From NCBI GenBank assembly GCA_030374805.1, contig JARGSG010000043.1, positions 393,474-457,473 of the forward strand: a stretch of DNA of 64,000 nt, written 5' to 3'. Each line of letters begins with the position of its first letter. Position 1 is the stretch's first letter. This document shows positions 1-9,802 of this stretch, piece after piece. This stretch comes from Gracilaria gracilis (taxonomy: Eukaryota; Rhodophyta; Florideophyceae; Gracilariales; Gracilariaceae). The notes beneath the pieces were generated by a model, which was not told where the DNA came from, searched no databases, and saw only the letters and a program-made list of their open reading frames with translations. The translations under genes and the position numbers were made by a program.

Positions 1-604
1 TCCCCTTCCCACGTAAACCACTCCGAAGCACACGCGTACTACGAGCGGTGCGAACTTCGCCACTTACCGTTTCGCCACGCCTTCGGCTCTGTGACGCGCG
101 ACCGCTAGCCTCCTCCGCATTCACACCCTTCGTCTTACGTTTCGCCGAATACAATCCGAACGGTTCCTCGCGGTTGACGCTGGGCTCACGAAGTCTTAGA
201 AGCTGATCGTGACCGAAGGTCACTGGAATCGGAACTGCTCTGCTCTCGACGTGTTTGGCACTCGCCATGATCGAACGTCACCGATAGAATGCACACCCCC
301 AATCGAGTGGAGTGTGGCGGAAATCGCCGAGTGCGGTTTTTTATTTCCCGATTCCGAAATGAAAAAATGACACCGAAATCTCCATTTCTGAATAGTTCTC
401 ATAATGTTAAAAAAAGTGCAAGGTTTCGCATCATATTCGATGCCCTTCAATACCTTTTATGTATCTACGTACTTCCATCTTTCACTTGAGCTAAAGTGTT
501 TAGTTTCTAATTCGTGCTCAACGACGAAGTTGGAATGCAATAAGTTCCACTTTATTATCGAGGTTTAGGGTGTTGTTTTACATGTAGCTAATTTACTACA
601 CGTT
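1..604. other. no gene recognised
   Basis: I see no convincing coding region here. Open frames are short, overlap on both strands and show no recognisable domain. The stretch ends where the decayed SET-domain frame on the minus strand reaches its stop codon. Confidence 0.5.
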
Positions 605-639
605 CTAATCGATTTCTATAATAGGATTTGCCGATGTAC

Positions 640-1160
640 CCCAGCTATACTCTACTCCATAATCCGCGAAGAACTCCTCTCCCGCTTCCAGTTTCCGAAG
701 TGCTCGCACCGCAAGCATTTGGTATTTTCGTAGTTGATGCGGGGTGCGTTCTGTATTTGGAGCTCGAATGACCCGCATATTTGCAGTCCTTCGTTTCGTC
801 ACACCATCGGCAACTGCATCAATGTCCTTATCACTTTCCATATTTGAGATCGTTAATCGTTACACCCAATGAAAAAGGAGCGGGGACAATCCATACAGGT
901 ATTAAACTTACTCCTTGCCTTCTTTCTGGGAGGTCGTGGAATATATCGCCGCGGACGTTAAACTTCATCGCATACTTCCGAAAGCGTTCGGATGTGGCTC
1001 CCAATTAACCTTCACCATATTTCTTGTGTACCTATTTTCTATTCGTTAGGTCATGGTACACCAGTGTTCCATAGAAGTAACATATCTCTTCATTTTCCAT
1101 GAATCTGCGTGTAGTGAACACCCCCACTCCTGCGCCAGGGTGGCGAATCGTCGACTTCCC
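640..1160 (-). other. SET domain remnant at the C-terminus
   Basis: The N-terminal SET signature is KSTIRHPGAGVGVFTTRRF, followed by EEICYFYGTLVY. After two in-frame stops the frame continues through VWIVPAPFSLGVTINDLKYG. After a one-base shift it ends RRTANMRVIRAPN and LRKLEAGEEFFADYGVEYSW, matching the GEE and DYG motifs that close SET folds. SET domains transfer methyl groups to lysine. I cannot judge the substrate. Confidence 0.7.
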
Positions 1161-1479
1161 GATACGACAACCGCACATCGTCGCTTCCAGTGCCAACATT
1201 GCATTCCAATCCAGAAGCCCCATCTTTCCTTGCAAAGTTTTAGGCCATTCGTGAAGGGCCTTACGCCTACCAGTCGTGACCAAGCTCTCATCCTGCCACA
1301 TTGAAGCAAGGAAGTCCACAATATACGTAGGAAGCTTTTGATACTGGGAGTAGCCGGACGGAGCCTTCCATGATCTGGATGGGCGGACATTCCACTTAGG
1401 GAATAAGTTCGACACCCAAATCATAACATTCTGAACTTCCTGCGCTACCTGGGTATCCGTCTCATTTTTTTGCACGCAC

Positions 1480-2262
1480 AATGCGAATTGAACCATTGTG
1501 ACGTGCCTAGCATGCGCAAAGCAGTCAGGGTCCGGATCACACCCGATGAACCTACGATGCTGTTGTAACTCCATGCATGCCATTGCTGTCGAAAACGTCC
1601 CGGCAAACAAGTCGACCACAATATCCCCAGCCTGTGAAAACCGACTGATTAGCTCCTTCAACAATGCCGGAGGTTTCTGTTCGGACGTCACCTTTTGTAA
1701 AACGTAGCCCACACCTTCCTTCTTTCCCTTCCACTGAAGAGTCTCCCCAATTAGACATGGGGGGTACCTGATCAATGACACTTTGGTACCCCGGGGTACC
1801 TCGACTGCACGAAGTTGAAGTTTTCATAGTTCACCATCACATGCTGCTGCGCGTAGCTGAGACCATTTCGAACTCTATGTACAGAATACTCCATTGCAGG
1901 GAAAAGTGAGCACGACCTACGTCCAGGATTATGCATCGGGTTGCCTTGCCACCGTACAAAGTGCATTGGGACCTGGTCCACAACAAAGGAACGCCTTGGT
2001 ACTCCGTTTTCGTCTATTGCCTTAATGGCAGAGAGTACCCTCTCTCCATTTCTGGACCTGGTCGAAAGCACTAAAGATGACGAAATGGGCCCCCCAGGAC
2101 GTAGCAGTCTTGATAGAAGCTTTGCAGCCTTCTTCATGTCCTGAGGGCTCAGTACATCGTACCAGCTGTTGTTTAGATTCTTGTTCCCCTCGGATGTTGT
2201 AGGGAGGGTCCATGAGAACCAGTTGAACTGTTCCTAACGGAGGACAAACCATCTCTGCGAAA
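1480..2262 (-). other. beta-class N6-adenine MTase core within the pseudogene
   Basis: Motif IV reads VQLVLMDPPYN, the catalytic DPPY signature of amino-methyltransferases. The segment after it (KKAAKLLSRLLRPGGPI) fits the usual helix before a LRPGG turn. Motif I comes later as DIVVDLFAGTFSTAMA, followed by FIGCDPDPDC, the usual SAM-binding strand and acidic residue. Motif order IV before I is typical of beta-class enzymes, mostly prokaryotic and phage-like. A 32-bp segment flanked by AGGTACCCC direct repeats (about 1772-1812) shifts the frame between the two halves. Confidence 0.75.
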
Positions 2263-3741
2263 CGTCTCGTCCATCTCTACCATGTGCTCAAACCCGCAAT
2301 TGTACAAGCGAAATTACTTCTCCATCTCCCCCTCACAACTTCCGAAAACCCTTTTTGTCATCCAAACGGACGCAATTGAGGGTGGGGGTATTACGCCTAC
2401 CCCGGACGCTTCGTCACCAGTACTTGCTTTTCCCAATGTCGGCCACTATGTTCGTATCACCATCTTCTTCTTCGCCTCTCCCCTTCCTTCGGCTCCGTTG
2501 GTTTCCCCATTTCCCTCCCACCCTCCTCCACATCATCTTCAATTTGTATGGCAGGTTCTGGTTTGGATATCGGCGTTACCCCCCATACCAGGTACGTTCA
2601 CTGATTCTTTCAGTTTCAACTGGCTTATGGCCTCCATGACGGAGCACACAAGCGAATTCGAGAAACTATCGAATCTCTGAGCAAACGCCTCCGTGATGGG
2701 TCTCTAGTAAACGTCTGCAGAACTGTCCATCGTCGTGGTTCGGTAATTGAGAAGAATTGTTCATTCACAATAACCTTTTTGAGGTCCGAAATGAACTCCT
2801 TCGCAAGCATTCGGAGGGCAGCATCGATGTCTTGCGGTAAATTTCATGCCCACGCGATGACCTCTGTTTCAATAAAAGTTTCACCTTTGTCCGGTAGCAA
2901 GCGATGGTCGTTATCCTGGTGGATAAACCCCTCTGCCCTCGTCTCAATCGCTTGAAACTGCATTTCGTCGTACTTGACTCGGATGAATGGAAGAACCATG
3001 ACCTCCACAGTAGAGAATCCAAGGAATTGAGAGAAACAATCCCATACCTTCGTTATGAGCTGCACACCAAAGCAAACACGCTGAGCTTGGAGTTTGTTTG
3101 ATATTTGGACATTCACAAAAGGTGTGGGATATCCCCTGTCTCCTCTTTTCCTCTTCTGGCCTACAACTCTTTTTTCCACGGAAACTTTCTGAATGAGCGA
3201 GAGAAAGGGAATCCTTTGGAAATGTGTGGCAGTGGTTGTGGCGAGCGGGGGGATCACTAGTCCGACTCGCTTAGGAGGTATAGTCATTGACTTGAAAAAC
3301 TCGGCCAAAGTCACATTCTTCGGTATTCATTTAAAGTTCACCTCGGTATAAGCATTCCAGAAGTCCCTTACACACCAGTCCCTATCACTGTCCAAAATGT
3401 CCAATAACCTCGTTGAGAGGTATAGCTGACGATAAGACCCCTTCAGAGATACGACCCGTAGTTCACTGGCAGTAGACGTCGGATGTCCTGGACCCACAAG
3501 AATAGAGAACTAATTCTTGGCCACCGGTAGGACGTTTCGATTCTTGATAATGTAATCAACGAACTCGCTGTGTCCCACCTTCCTTGGCCGGTCCTCATCT
3601 CGCATTGTCGACGCGTAATGATCGCGGATTGCAAGGCATACTTTGACAAGCTCATCTTCGGAGCCATACAGTTTTCCAACCTTCATATCGGAGCTTGAGG
3701 GTGCCGGTGACGTAGAATTCGATGCACTATGTGGAGCCATT

Positions 3742-4099
3742 TTATACATACACGGGAAGGGGGTGCGTTGATGGGTTACGATTCGCATTTCCGGAGCGGA
3801 CAGGAGATGGCAGCGGTCGGAAGATGGCAGCGGAGGGGAGAAAACAGCGCACGGGAGAGTGCAGCGGGCAGGGGATAACTGCCGACGAGACATGAAAGTG
3901 CGCGGGAGACGGGAGCGGGCGGGAGAGGATAGCAACGATACAGCACGAAACAGGTTCTTTAAACACGACAGGGAGATGTGCAAGATGCCTGAGATGCATG
4001 TGAAGCCGTAAAGAGGTGTCAGGGAAAGCGGCAACACTCGAGGGATACGGAACTTGGTGATTGCAAACATATACGCGAAGTTATTGGGAACGGCTGGTA
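3742..4099. other. non-coding, purine-rich upstream stretch
   Basis: On the plus strand the segment is rich in short GGGAG, GCGGG and GATGGCAGCGG words, some repeated, between the putative start of the methyltransferase-SET pseudogene and the first palindrome. It could hold the old promoter, but I see no clear box. Confidence 0.4.
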
Positions 4100-4173
4100 G
4101 GACAGCGGACCGGGGTGGAGTAGCGCTTCATCAGTGCCCTGATGAAGCGCCATGACACCCCGGTCCGCTTTCT
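4100..4173. repeat. GC-rich palindrome, copy 1 (degenerate)
   Basis: Left arm starts GGACAGCGGACCGGGGTG and the right arm ends in its near complement, with inner arms CTTCATCAG and CTGATGAAG around TGCC. Several arm mismatches make this the least perfect of three related copies within 1 kb. Confidence 0.85.
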
Positions 4174-4290
4174 CAAATCGCCGTGAGTGCCGATCGGCTG
4201 TCCCAGGGTGAAACGAACATGGATCCCGACTCAAGCGATTTCCTGCTCTCACTTTATGCAATACGTCTTACTATGGCTATCCTATTTTTA

Positions 4291-4560
4291 ACGGATGTCC
4301 TAATCCTAGCTTCAAAGCGGAAGCTCCATAGAAATAGGGCATCCACTATACAAAATAAAGATAGAAGATGTACTAACTTTATCTCATCTAACAGATGTCC
4401 TATTCCAAGCAACAAAGCGAGAGGGTGTGTGACAACCTCCGCAAGCAGCATAGAAATAGGACACCGGTTACATTCAACTAAGATAGAAGATGTACTAACT
4501 TAATCTCATGCAACGGATGTCCTATTCCTAGCAAAAAAGCGTGAGGGCGTGCCAACTTCT
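4291..4560 (+). repeat. degenerate tandem repeat, ~100-120 bp
   Basis: The words ACGGATGTCCTAATCC, ACAGATGTCCTATTCC and ACGGATGTCCTATTCC begin at 4291, 4391 and 4513, each followed by a related CAAAGCG segment. A shared GATAGAAGATGTACTAAC segment lies between them. The repeats are too diverged for a recent duplication. No coding sense is evident. Confidence 0.6.
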
Positions 4561-4792
4561 ACGGAGATACATCGTTCTATTCCCGCAACCGAGAAATACT
4601 TTCGGTTGTGGAAGAAGATGAATATATCCCGGTAGAAGGTGTGACCAGGAAGGTAGGGCATGGAAGGTATTGCGAGGGGGAGTGGGGACGGCTTTTATAC
4701 AGTAGCACACGTGTGGTTGGGGTGGCTCGGATGAAATGTTAAAAAAATGAAATATCATCTTTGTCCAGCCGCTCGTTTCAAAAAAACTCAAA

Positions 4793-4888
4793 AATATTTT
4801 TTGGGACAGCGGACCGGGGTGTTGTGGCACTTCATCGGTGCACCGATGAAGCGCCACGACACCCCGGTCCGCTGTCCCAAAAAATATT
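4793..4888. repeat. GC-rich palindrome, copy 2 (96 bp)
   Basis: The arms are 48 bp each and meet at 4840/4841 (CGGTG and CACCG). The outer ends AATATTTTTT and AAAAAATATT also pair. Only two arm positions differ. The transcript would fold into a very stable hairpin. Confidence 0.9.
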
Positions 4889-5016
4889 GAGTGATGAAGC
4901 TGGGGGGTGGCACACGTGGCACCGCGAACGTTCCGTAAGCGGTGAAATTCGCCCGCTGTCAACGTGCTGTATGTGATGAAACTGGGGTGCTGGCATACGT
5001 GGCACCGCCAACGTGC
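4889..5016 (+). repeat. imperfect direct repeat between palindromes
   Basis: A segment starting GATGAAGCTGGGG and containing CACGTGGCACCGCGAACGT recurs about 80 bp later as GATGAAACTGGGG with TACGTGGCACCGCCAACGT. This suggests local duplication of the sequence between palindromes 2 and 3. Confidence 0.6.
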
Positions 5017-5018
5017 CG

Positions 5019-5094
5019 GGGACAGAGGACTGGGGTGTCGTGGCGCTTCATCGGTGCACCGATGAAGCGCCACGACACCCCGGTCCGCTGTCCC
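5019..5094. repeat. GC-rich palindrome, copy 3 (76 bp)
   Basis: The two arms of 38 bp meet at 5056/5057 and pair at all but two positions (GGGACAGAGGACT against the complement of GGTCCGCTGTCCC). The core CTTCATCGGTGCACCGATG is identical to copy 2, while the flanks are different. This argues for dispersal of a palindromic unit rather than one old duplication of a larger region. Confidence 0.9.
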
Positions 5095-5532
5095 AGAGTG
5101 AAATTAGTGCGCCACAAATTTTATTTATTTCTTTATTGCTCAAACATTGTTGTACAAGTGTACTATAGATGTTAGTGGCGTTAGTAGCTTCATGTAGATT
5201 TGTAAACATCCCGCGAGTACGCTATAAAATTTTTAAATAGGCACAGTGTATAGTTTAAACTAATTTTGAGCGGACGCGCATCCGTGATGAAGTAGACGGA
5301 AAGGAATGGGACTCGTTACGCGACATTGGCTCTGAAGTTTGTGGAATGTGAGGGGCTTTTGGAGTTCTTTGAGAAGGTGTGTGAGGAGGGTCCAGCCCTG
5401 ACGTTGACGCATGTCTCGAGTGACCTCCTGATTTGTCTCACCGATGGGCAGTTTTGATTTGTCGTACGTTGCTTGCAATGGCATGTGGAACTGAGTTTGT
5501 CTTCTTCTACGAGAACCGGTCGTTTTGAAGAC

Positions 5533-6432
5533 ATGAAGAAGCACTTCTCTCAATGTGCCGGAGGTATGTACAACCTATGTAATCTCACTGGGAAGAAGAA
5601 AAAGATTAGTGTGGAAGAAGTATTGCAGACAGTATTCAACTTAGGAGGAAAGCATGTGTCTGTGATGGAATATCTGGGTATGCGGACAGCAAAAATAGAA
5701 CTTGGCGGTGCGAGGCGTTTATGGGACGGGAAGGTGTCTAGAAGGGTGAAGACCGCGGGTAACAAGCTTCAAGAAGTTTTCAAAGTATCGCTTCAAACGT
5801 CAGAGAAGGTGAAGGAGGTGGGGGAAGGTGCGGTTCAAGTCGTGAGTGTAGGTGATGGTACGTCAACCGCAGCACCTAATGAGGCAGAAGATGCTCTCAT
5901 GTTGTTGGAAGCCTCCATGCAAGGGGACGACCCTGAAGCAGAGCCATCAGGGTTGAGGCGGAGCACACGGAAAAAGATTGTTCCGGGCCGGCTGAAAGAG
6001 GAATTGGGTAGCAAGGCTGGGAGCAAGAAGAAGAAGAAGAGGAAGTTAATTGATCTTACTGACGATGAGGATGAGGTAGAAATTCCACCTGCTCCGAAAA
6101 GGATGAAGGAGGGCACCGTGAAGACACATTCGGGAGATATACCAATGGAGGTTGTTACTTTATTCAGGAATATGACGAAGCCGGCATTGAAGAAGTTCTT
6201 CAAAGAACAGAAAATAAATTTGGTGTCGTCGAGCGAGGATGAAAGTGGTGGCAGTGAGAACGATAGTAGGTTCGTCCAGGACGAGGAGGAAGGGGTGGAG
6301 GAAGGAACGATGCGTGGATTTGAAGATAAGAATCCCGGGAAACCACCGAAAAGGATGAATAAGGAAGGTGAGTGGGCTGGTAGATCGGATATTTCATGGA
6401 CGAGTCTGGTGAATGCGCTACCGAGTGAGTGA
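5533..6432 (+). CDS. unknown nuclear-type protein, lysine-rich and acidic
   Basis: I do not recognise the family. The first ATG is at 5533 (MKKHFSQCAGGMYN). The frame is open upstream to an in-frame TGA at 5455, and coherent sequence continues beyond that to a TAG at 5293. The middle carries LRRSTRKKIVPGRL, then a run of basic residues (KKKKKRK) directly followed by LIDLTDDEDEVEI, which looks like a nuclear localisation signal plus a hydrophobic-acidic SUMO-interaction motif. The C-terminal third has acidic and serine-rich stretches. The frame closes with TGA at 6430 but coherent protein continues past it. It may be a decaying gene, a spliced gene or part of a mobile element. Confidence 0.45.
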   Translation: MKKHFSQCAGGMYNLCNLTGKKKKISVEEVLQTVFNLGGKHVSVMEYLGMRTAKIELGGARRLWDGKVSRRVKTAGNKLQEVFKVSLQTSEKVKEVGEGAVQVVSVGDGTSTAAPNEAEDALMLLEASMQGDDPEAEPSGLRRSTRKKIVPGRLKEELGSKAGSKKKKKRKLIDLTDDEDEVEIPPAPKRMKEGTVKTHSGDIPMEVVTLFRNMTKPALKKFFKEQKINLVSSSEDESGGSENDSRFVQDEEEGVEEGTMRGFEDKNPGKPPKRMNKEGEWAGRSDISWTSLVNALPSE

Positions 6433-6855
6433 ACGGGAGGGAAGAATGCAGTGAAACATCAGCACCCGTGGATGGAGATGATTCATTTGCGAAAGGAGCA
6501 CAGGCCGGGATGTTTGGGGGTGGCGGATTTGAGAGCGGTCCATCACGCATTGTACTGGCATGCCGCCCGGAATGTGCACAAGGAGCTAGGTAGCACGAAA
6601 GAACCAGTTCTTGGGGTGAAGCTTCCGATGAAGGGAAAGCCGGGAGGGGAGGAAGAAGCTCTTTGGATGGCCGCGATAGAGAGGGATGACCTCGCTCGAG
6701 AGTACTTTGCGATGAAGAGAATGGAATTAATGGAAAGGGGTTTCTGTGTTTTGGAACACTTCGGAACTGATGGAGGTATGTCAGAGGAGGCGAAGAAGAG
6801 GGGCGTGGTGGTGGATAAAGATGTGACAGAAGGGTTGCTAGAGTTTTTTGAATAG
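6433..6855 (+). pseudogene. continuation of the unknown protein after an in-frame TGA
   Basis: This is the same frame as the preceding open frame, separated only by TGA at 6430-6432. It reads through HPWMEMIHLRKEHRPG to the C-terminus TEGLLEFFE and a TAG at 6853-6855. The motif EGLLEFFE also occurs at about 5350-5374 in the same frame with different synonymous codons. The gene stops a few bases before a LINE insertion (6866). Confidence 0.4.
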
Positions 6856-6865
6856 GACTTGAAGG

Positions 6866-7243
6866 TTTTTTTCTTCAATCAATTGCAATTTTTATTTAGA
6901 GCGTTCCCAATATCCCATGAAGAGCAGCAGGGTAACACTGTCATGGTGTGAACTAACTTGGTCAATTACGAACCAACGCATTCATTCTTACTACTTATAG
7001 CACAGATTTACAACTGTGCTTCTTCCAGTAACTCTAATGTTTCAGTTGCCTCCTGCCTCTCTCCAGGTGACCAATCTTTCATTCCAAGTAGTACTTTCAG
7101 TCTTCCGTACTTCCAGTACTCGTGTCCAAGTGCATCACGTGCATTCAAAGGGTTCGATGGAAACTCGTTGAAGTACCATCGGATACCCATCATTCTGTGC
7201 AAAAACTTGCGCAACCGAAGAACGGGTGGGTATTTTCCATTTG
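6866..7243 (-). mobile_element. LINE 3' end, 5'-truncated
   Basis: A T-run at 6866 marks the poly(A) tail of a minus-strand LINE. The 3' UTR and the last codons of ORF2 (about to VTNGKYPP) match the intact copy at 45.2 kb. It is truncated at 7243, where it abuts the first 20 bp of an LTR1 repeat. I see no clear target duplication. Confidence 0.8.
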
Positions 7244-7902
7244 TGACAGCATGACATCCAACACCCTCCCTCTGTTACTGACTTCAAGCGAGTCGCACAA
7301 GCACCAACAGCACAATTAACTTGGTGTAATATGTGCAATGCAACCCTTTTAGTAATATCGTGCAGAGGGATGGTGACAGCCAGCTCAACAGCCTAATGAG
7401 TTGTGTCAAAGTCCATATTCGTACATCAATGACCAGTGTACTTCTACCACACTTGCGTACTGTTTGACTTAATATGAGAGTGACAGCATCGGGTCTTCTT
7501 TCGACACGCTCCCTCTGTCACTCACTTCAATCGCAGTAATCCAACACTTGTAACGAAGGCAATGAGACACCATCTTCTAAGCAGGAAAGAACTGACGAGA
7601 CACTGAGAGGTTAAATCTCAGGATGATCTTCAGCAACCCTCCCTCTCTCACTGACCTTAAAAGCAAATTGAATTCCAGTTCTTTTCAAACCTGCAAAGCA
7701 ACACACTTTCTGCCTCAATTCCATCACAGAAGCGATCTAGACATGCACAAATGACAACCTTCTAGATCCTTGAACTATATATTTTCTCCAAGTATGTAAC
7801 AAAATAACAACCTCTTGGAAAATCTTCTCTTCTGTAGGTTTAACAGACATGCAAATCAGGACAACCTTCTGGTTCACCCACAGTCATTTGAACACCAGAC
7901 AT
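7244..7902 (-). mobile_element. LTR1-element 3' internal region with LTR start
   Basis: Minus-strand match to the region between the LINE insertion and the LTR in the right-hand concatemer. It includes hairpin repeats 12-14, three purine tracts of the GAGGGAGGG type, and the first 20 bp of LTR1 (TGTTGGATGTC, 7263-7244). It is an inverted, truncated fragment of one concatemer unit. It contains no gene. Confidence 0.85.
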
Positions 7903-8044
7903 TTTCTTTTTTTTCAATCAATTTCTTTTTATTTATAGTGTTCCCAATGTCCCATGAAGAGCAGCAGGGTAGCACTGTCAAGGTGTAAACTAACTTGGTC
8001 AATTACGAACCAATGCAATCATTCTTACTACTTATAGCACAGAT
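7903..8044 (-). mobile_element. LINE 3' UTR and tail (minus strand)
   Basis: The stretch contains the complement of the AATAAA-bearing 3' UTR shared by all LINE copies here. The flanking ATGTCTGGTGTT (7902-7891) corresponds to the 12-bp target sequence seen around LINEs in the concatemer. Confidence 0.8.
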
Positions 8045-9802
8045 TTACAGCTGTACTTCTTCCAATACATCTAGTATTTCGGTCGCCTCCTGTTTCTCTC
8101 CAGGTGACCAATCTTCCATTCCGAGTAGTACCTTCAGTCTTCCGTACTTCCAGTACTCGTTTCCAAGTACATCACGTGCCTCCATTGGGTTCGCTGGGAA
8201 CTCATTGAAGTACCATCGGATACCCATCATTCGGTGCGAAACTTTGCGCAACCGAAGAACGGGTGGGTATTTTCCATTTACACCACACGGGATTTTGCGA
8301 ACGCGTCTTGCCGAGGCAAGTTCCCACTCCACATCCCGTGTCCTCCCTATTCCCGTTGTACACATATTATCAATTTCAGATCGCAGTGCCGAAATTGAAG
8401 GATGTGCATTATACAGCGACAGCTACCGACCTGCTCGGTTCACCTTCAACTGTCCCCATCTGTGTTCCAATTCAAGATTCAATGCTTTTTCACGACATGA
8501 TTGATAGTGCCGTAAACGTTTGGAGGCGAACTCAATTCGTCGCAGAGCCGCAGACTCTAAACGACAAAGTGCACGCATCATTGGCACCCGATATGTTCCA
8601 AACCGAGATGCCATTTTTCCAAGAATCAGTTTGAAGAATGTTGCGTCAAGCTTCACTATCGCCATTTCCAAATGTGGTGTGAGCGGTACAAGATGCAACG
8701 CATATTCGTAAATCTACCTCACGAATGCGCGGTACAAACTCACACAGCTGCGCGTATCAAATCCATTCCGGTGCAGACCAGCACCGGCTAGGCTTCCTAA
8801 TCGACGTTGAGCATTTTGCACCCGTTCCATGTGCTTGTCGGCTGTTACTCTACTGGTGGTTAGAGACACCCCCAAGTATACTGCACTACGTACCACGCTC
8901 AGCTTATCACCAGCAAGTGTGAATATTGCAGAGTGGTTTTGGTTTGCAGGTAGTTGCAGTACCATCCACTTGCCGTTTGCAGTGTTCCACGGCATTTGCT
9001 TTTCTTTGCCCCAACTACTGCATATGTCTAGCAGTTGTTGCAGCCCGCTATCTGTCTTTTCCATCAGAATCACATCGTCGGCAAATGCACTTGCACCTCG
9101 ATCCCACACATGATATGGCACCTCCTGCACTCGATACAGCATGGAATCAATATACATGTTGAACAATGTACAGATGAATGGGTCACCTTGGGGGTCTCCA
9201 AGAGTCATTTGTACTTGCTGATCTTTCCAATTTCCATTTATGAAAGCGTTGACTGGTTGCAGCAGCAAAGTAGTCATTGCCGCATGCTTCGGTTGTAACC
9301 TCGATGCGCACACTTGCGACAATAGTTTTCGGTTCACTTTGTCGTACGCCTTCGTTAGATCCAGTACTGCCACACACGAGTGGCCGTTTGTGATGATGTT
9401 ACTCACCTCCACAATCGACTGTTCCGTTCCATTGTTTTTTGGGAACCCATACTGATACTCATGAAACTCGATATAGTTCACCACAATCGAGTTTAATGCA
9501 GCCGAAATTGCTTTACGCAAGTGCGACAGAATAGATATCGGTCGGGAGTTGGATGGTACCGAGATGTAAACTTTCTTGTATATGGGCGATATACGTGTCT
9601 GCCGCAACGTTGATGGTATATATGCCAACTTCCCGCACGCCCGCCACAGCTTCAAAAGCGTGGACGCGCATAAAGTTGGACTGACCTGTAGCATTTCCGA
9701 CGCCACGTTATCACATCCAATCGACCTTCCCTTCTTTGCATCCTTGATCGACTCTTCCAACGCAATCCGGAACGAGTCCGGAACGTCAAATGGGACTGCC
9801 TT
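8045..9802 (-). pseudogene. LINE ORF2 reverse transcriptase, 3' part, broken
   Basis: One frame reads through the RT domain with SNSRPISILSHL, VLDLTKAYDKV (motif A), GDPQGDPF (motif B, usually GVPQGDPF) and SAFADDVIL (motif C). Nonsense codons interrupt it at 8714 (TAG where other copies have TCG) and 8423 (TAG where others have CAG). The C-terminal part ends LDVLEEVQL as in the intact copy. The 5' side is cut at 9802, where a plus-strand LTR1 begins. The endonuclease and first part of ORF2 are missing. Confidence 0.85.

Larger units (their letters stand above)
605..3741 (-). pseudogene. decayed DNA adenine methyltransferase-SET domain fusion
   Basis: Read from about 3741 down to 605, one minus-strand frame gives coherent protein broken by stops and frameshifts. 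It begins MAPHSASNSTSPAPSSSD, continues through a region of unknown fold, then an acidic and basic linker near 2.5 kb. A beta-class amino-methyltransferase core follows (DPPYN at about 2210-2196, DLFAG at about 1613-1599) and then a SET domain (about 1160-640). In-frame stops are visible at 3510 (TAG), 3327 (TGA), 2844 (TGA), 1032 (TAG) and 1005 (TAA). Frameshifts occur near 2670, 2250, 2195 (a GGGG run), 1800 and 840. The family roles would be adenine methylation of DNA and lysine methylation of protein. Here the gene is almost certainly dead unless some breaks are introns or sequence errors. No intact copy lies in the window. Confidence 0.7.

Noticed and set aside
1032-2252. Bacterial restriction-modification system or contamination
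   Set aside because: The SET fusion, the decay and eukaryotic retroelements a few kb away argue for a resident eukaryotic pseudogene.
605-3741. Variant nuclear genetic code with TAG/TAA as Gln or TGA as Trp
   Set aside because: All three stop codons interrupt decayed frames, frameshifts accompany them, and LINE and Copia frames end normally at TAA and TGA.
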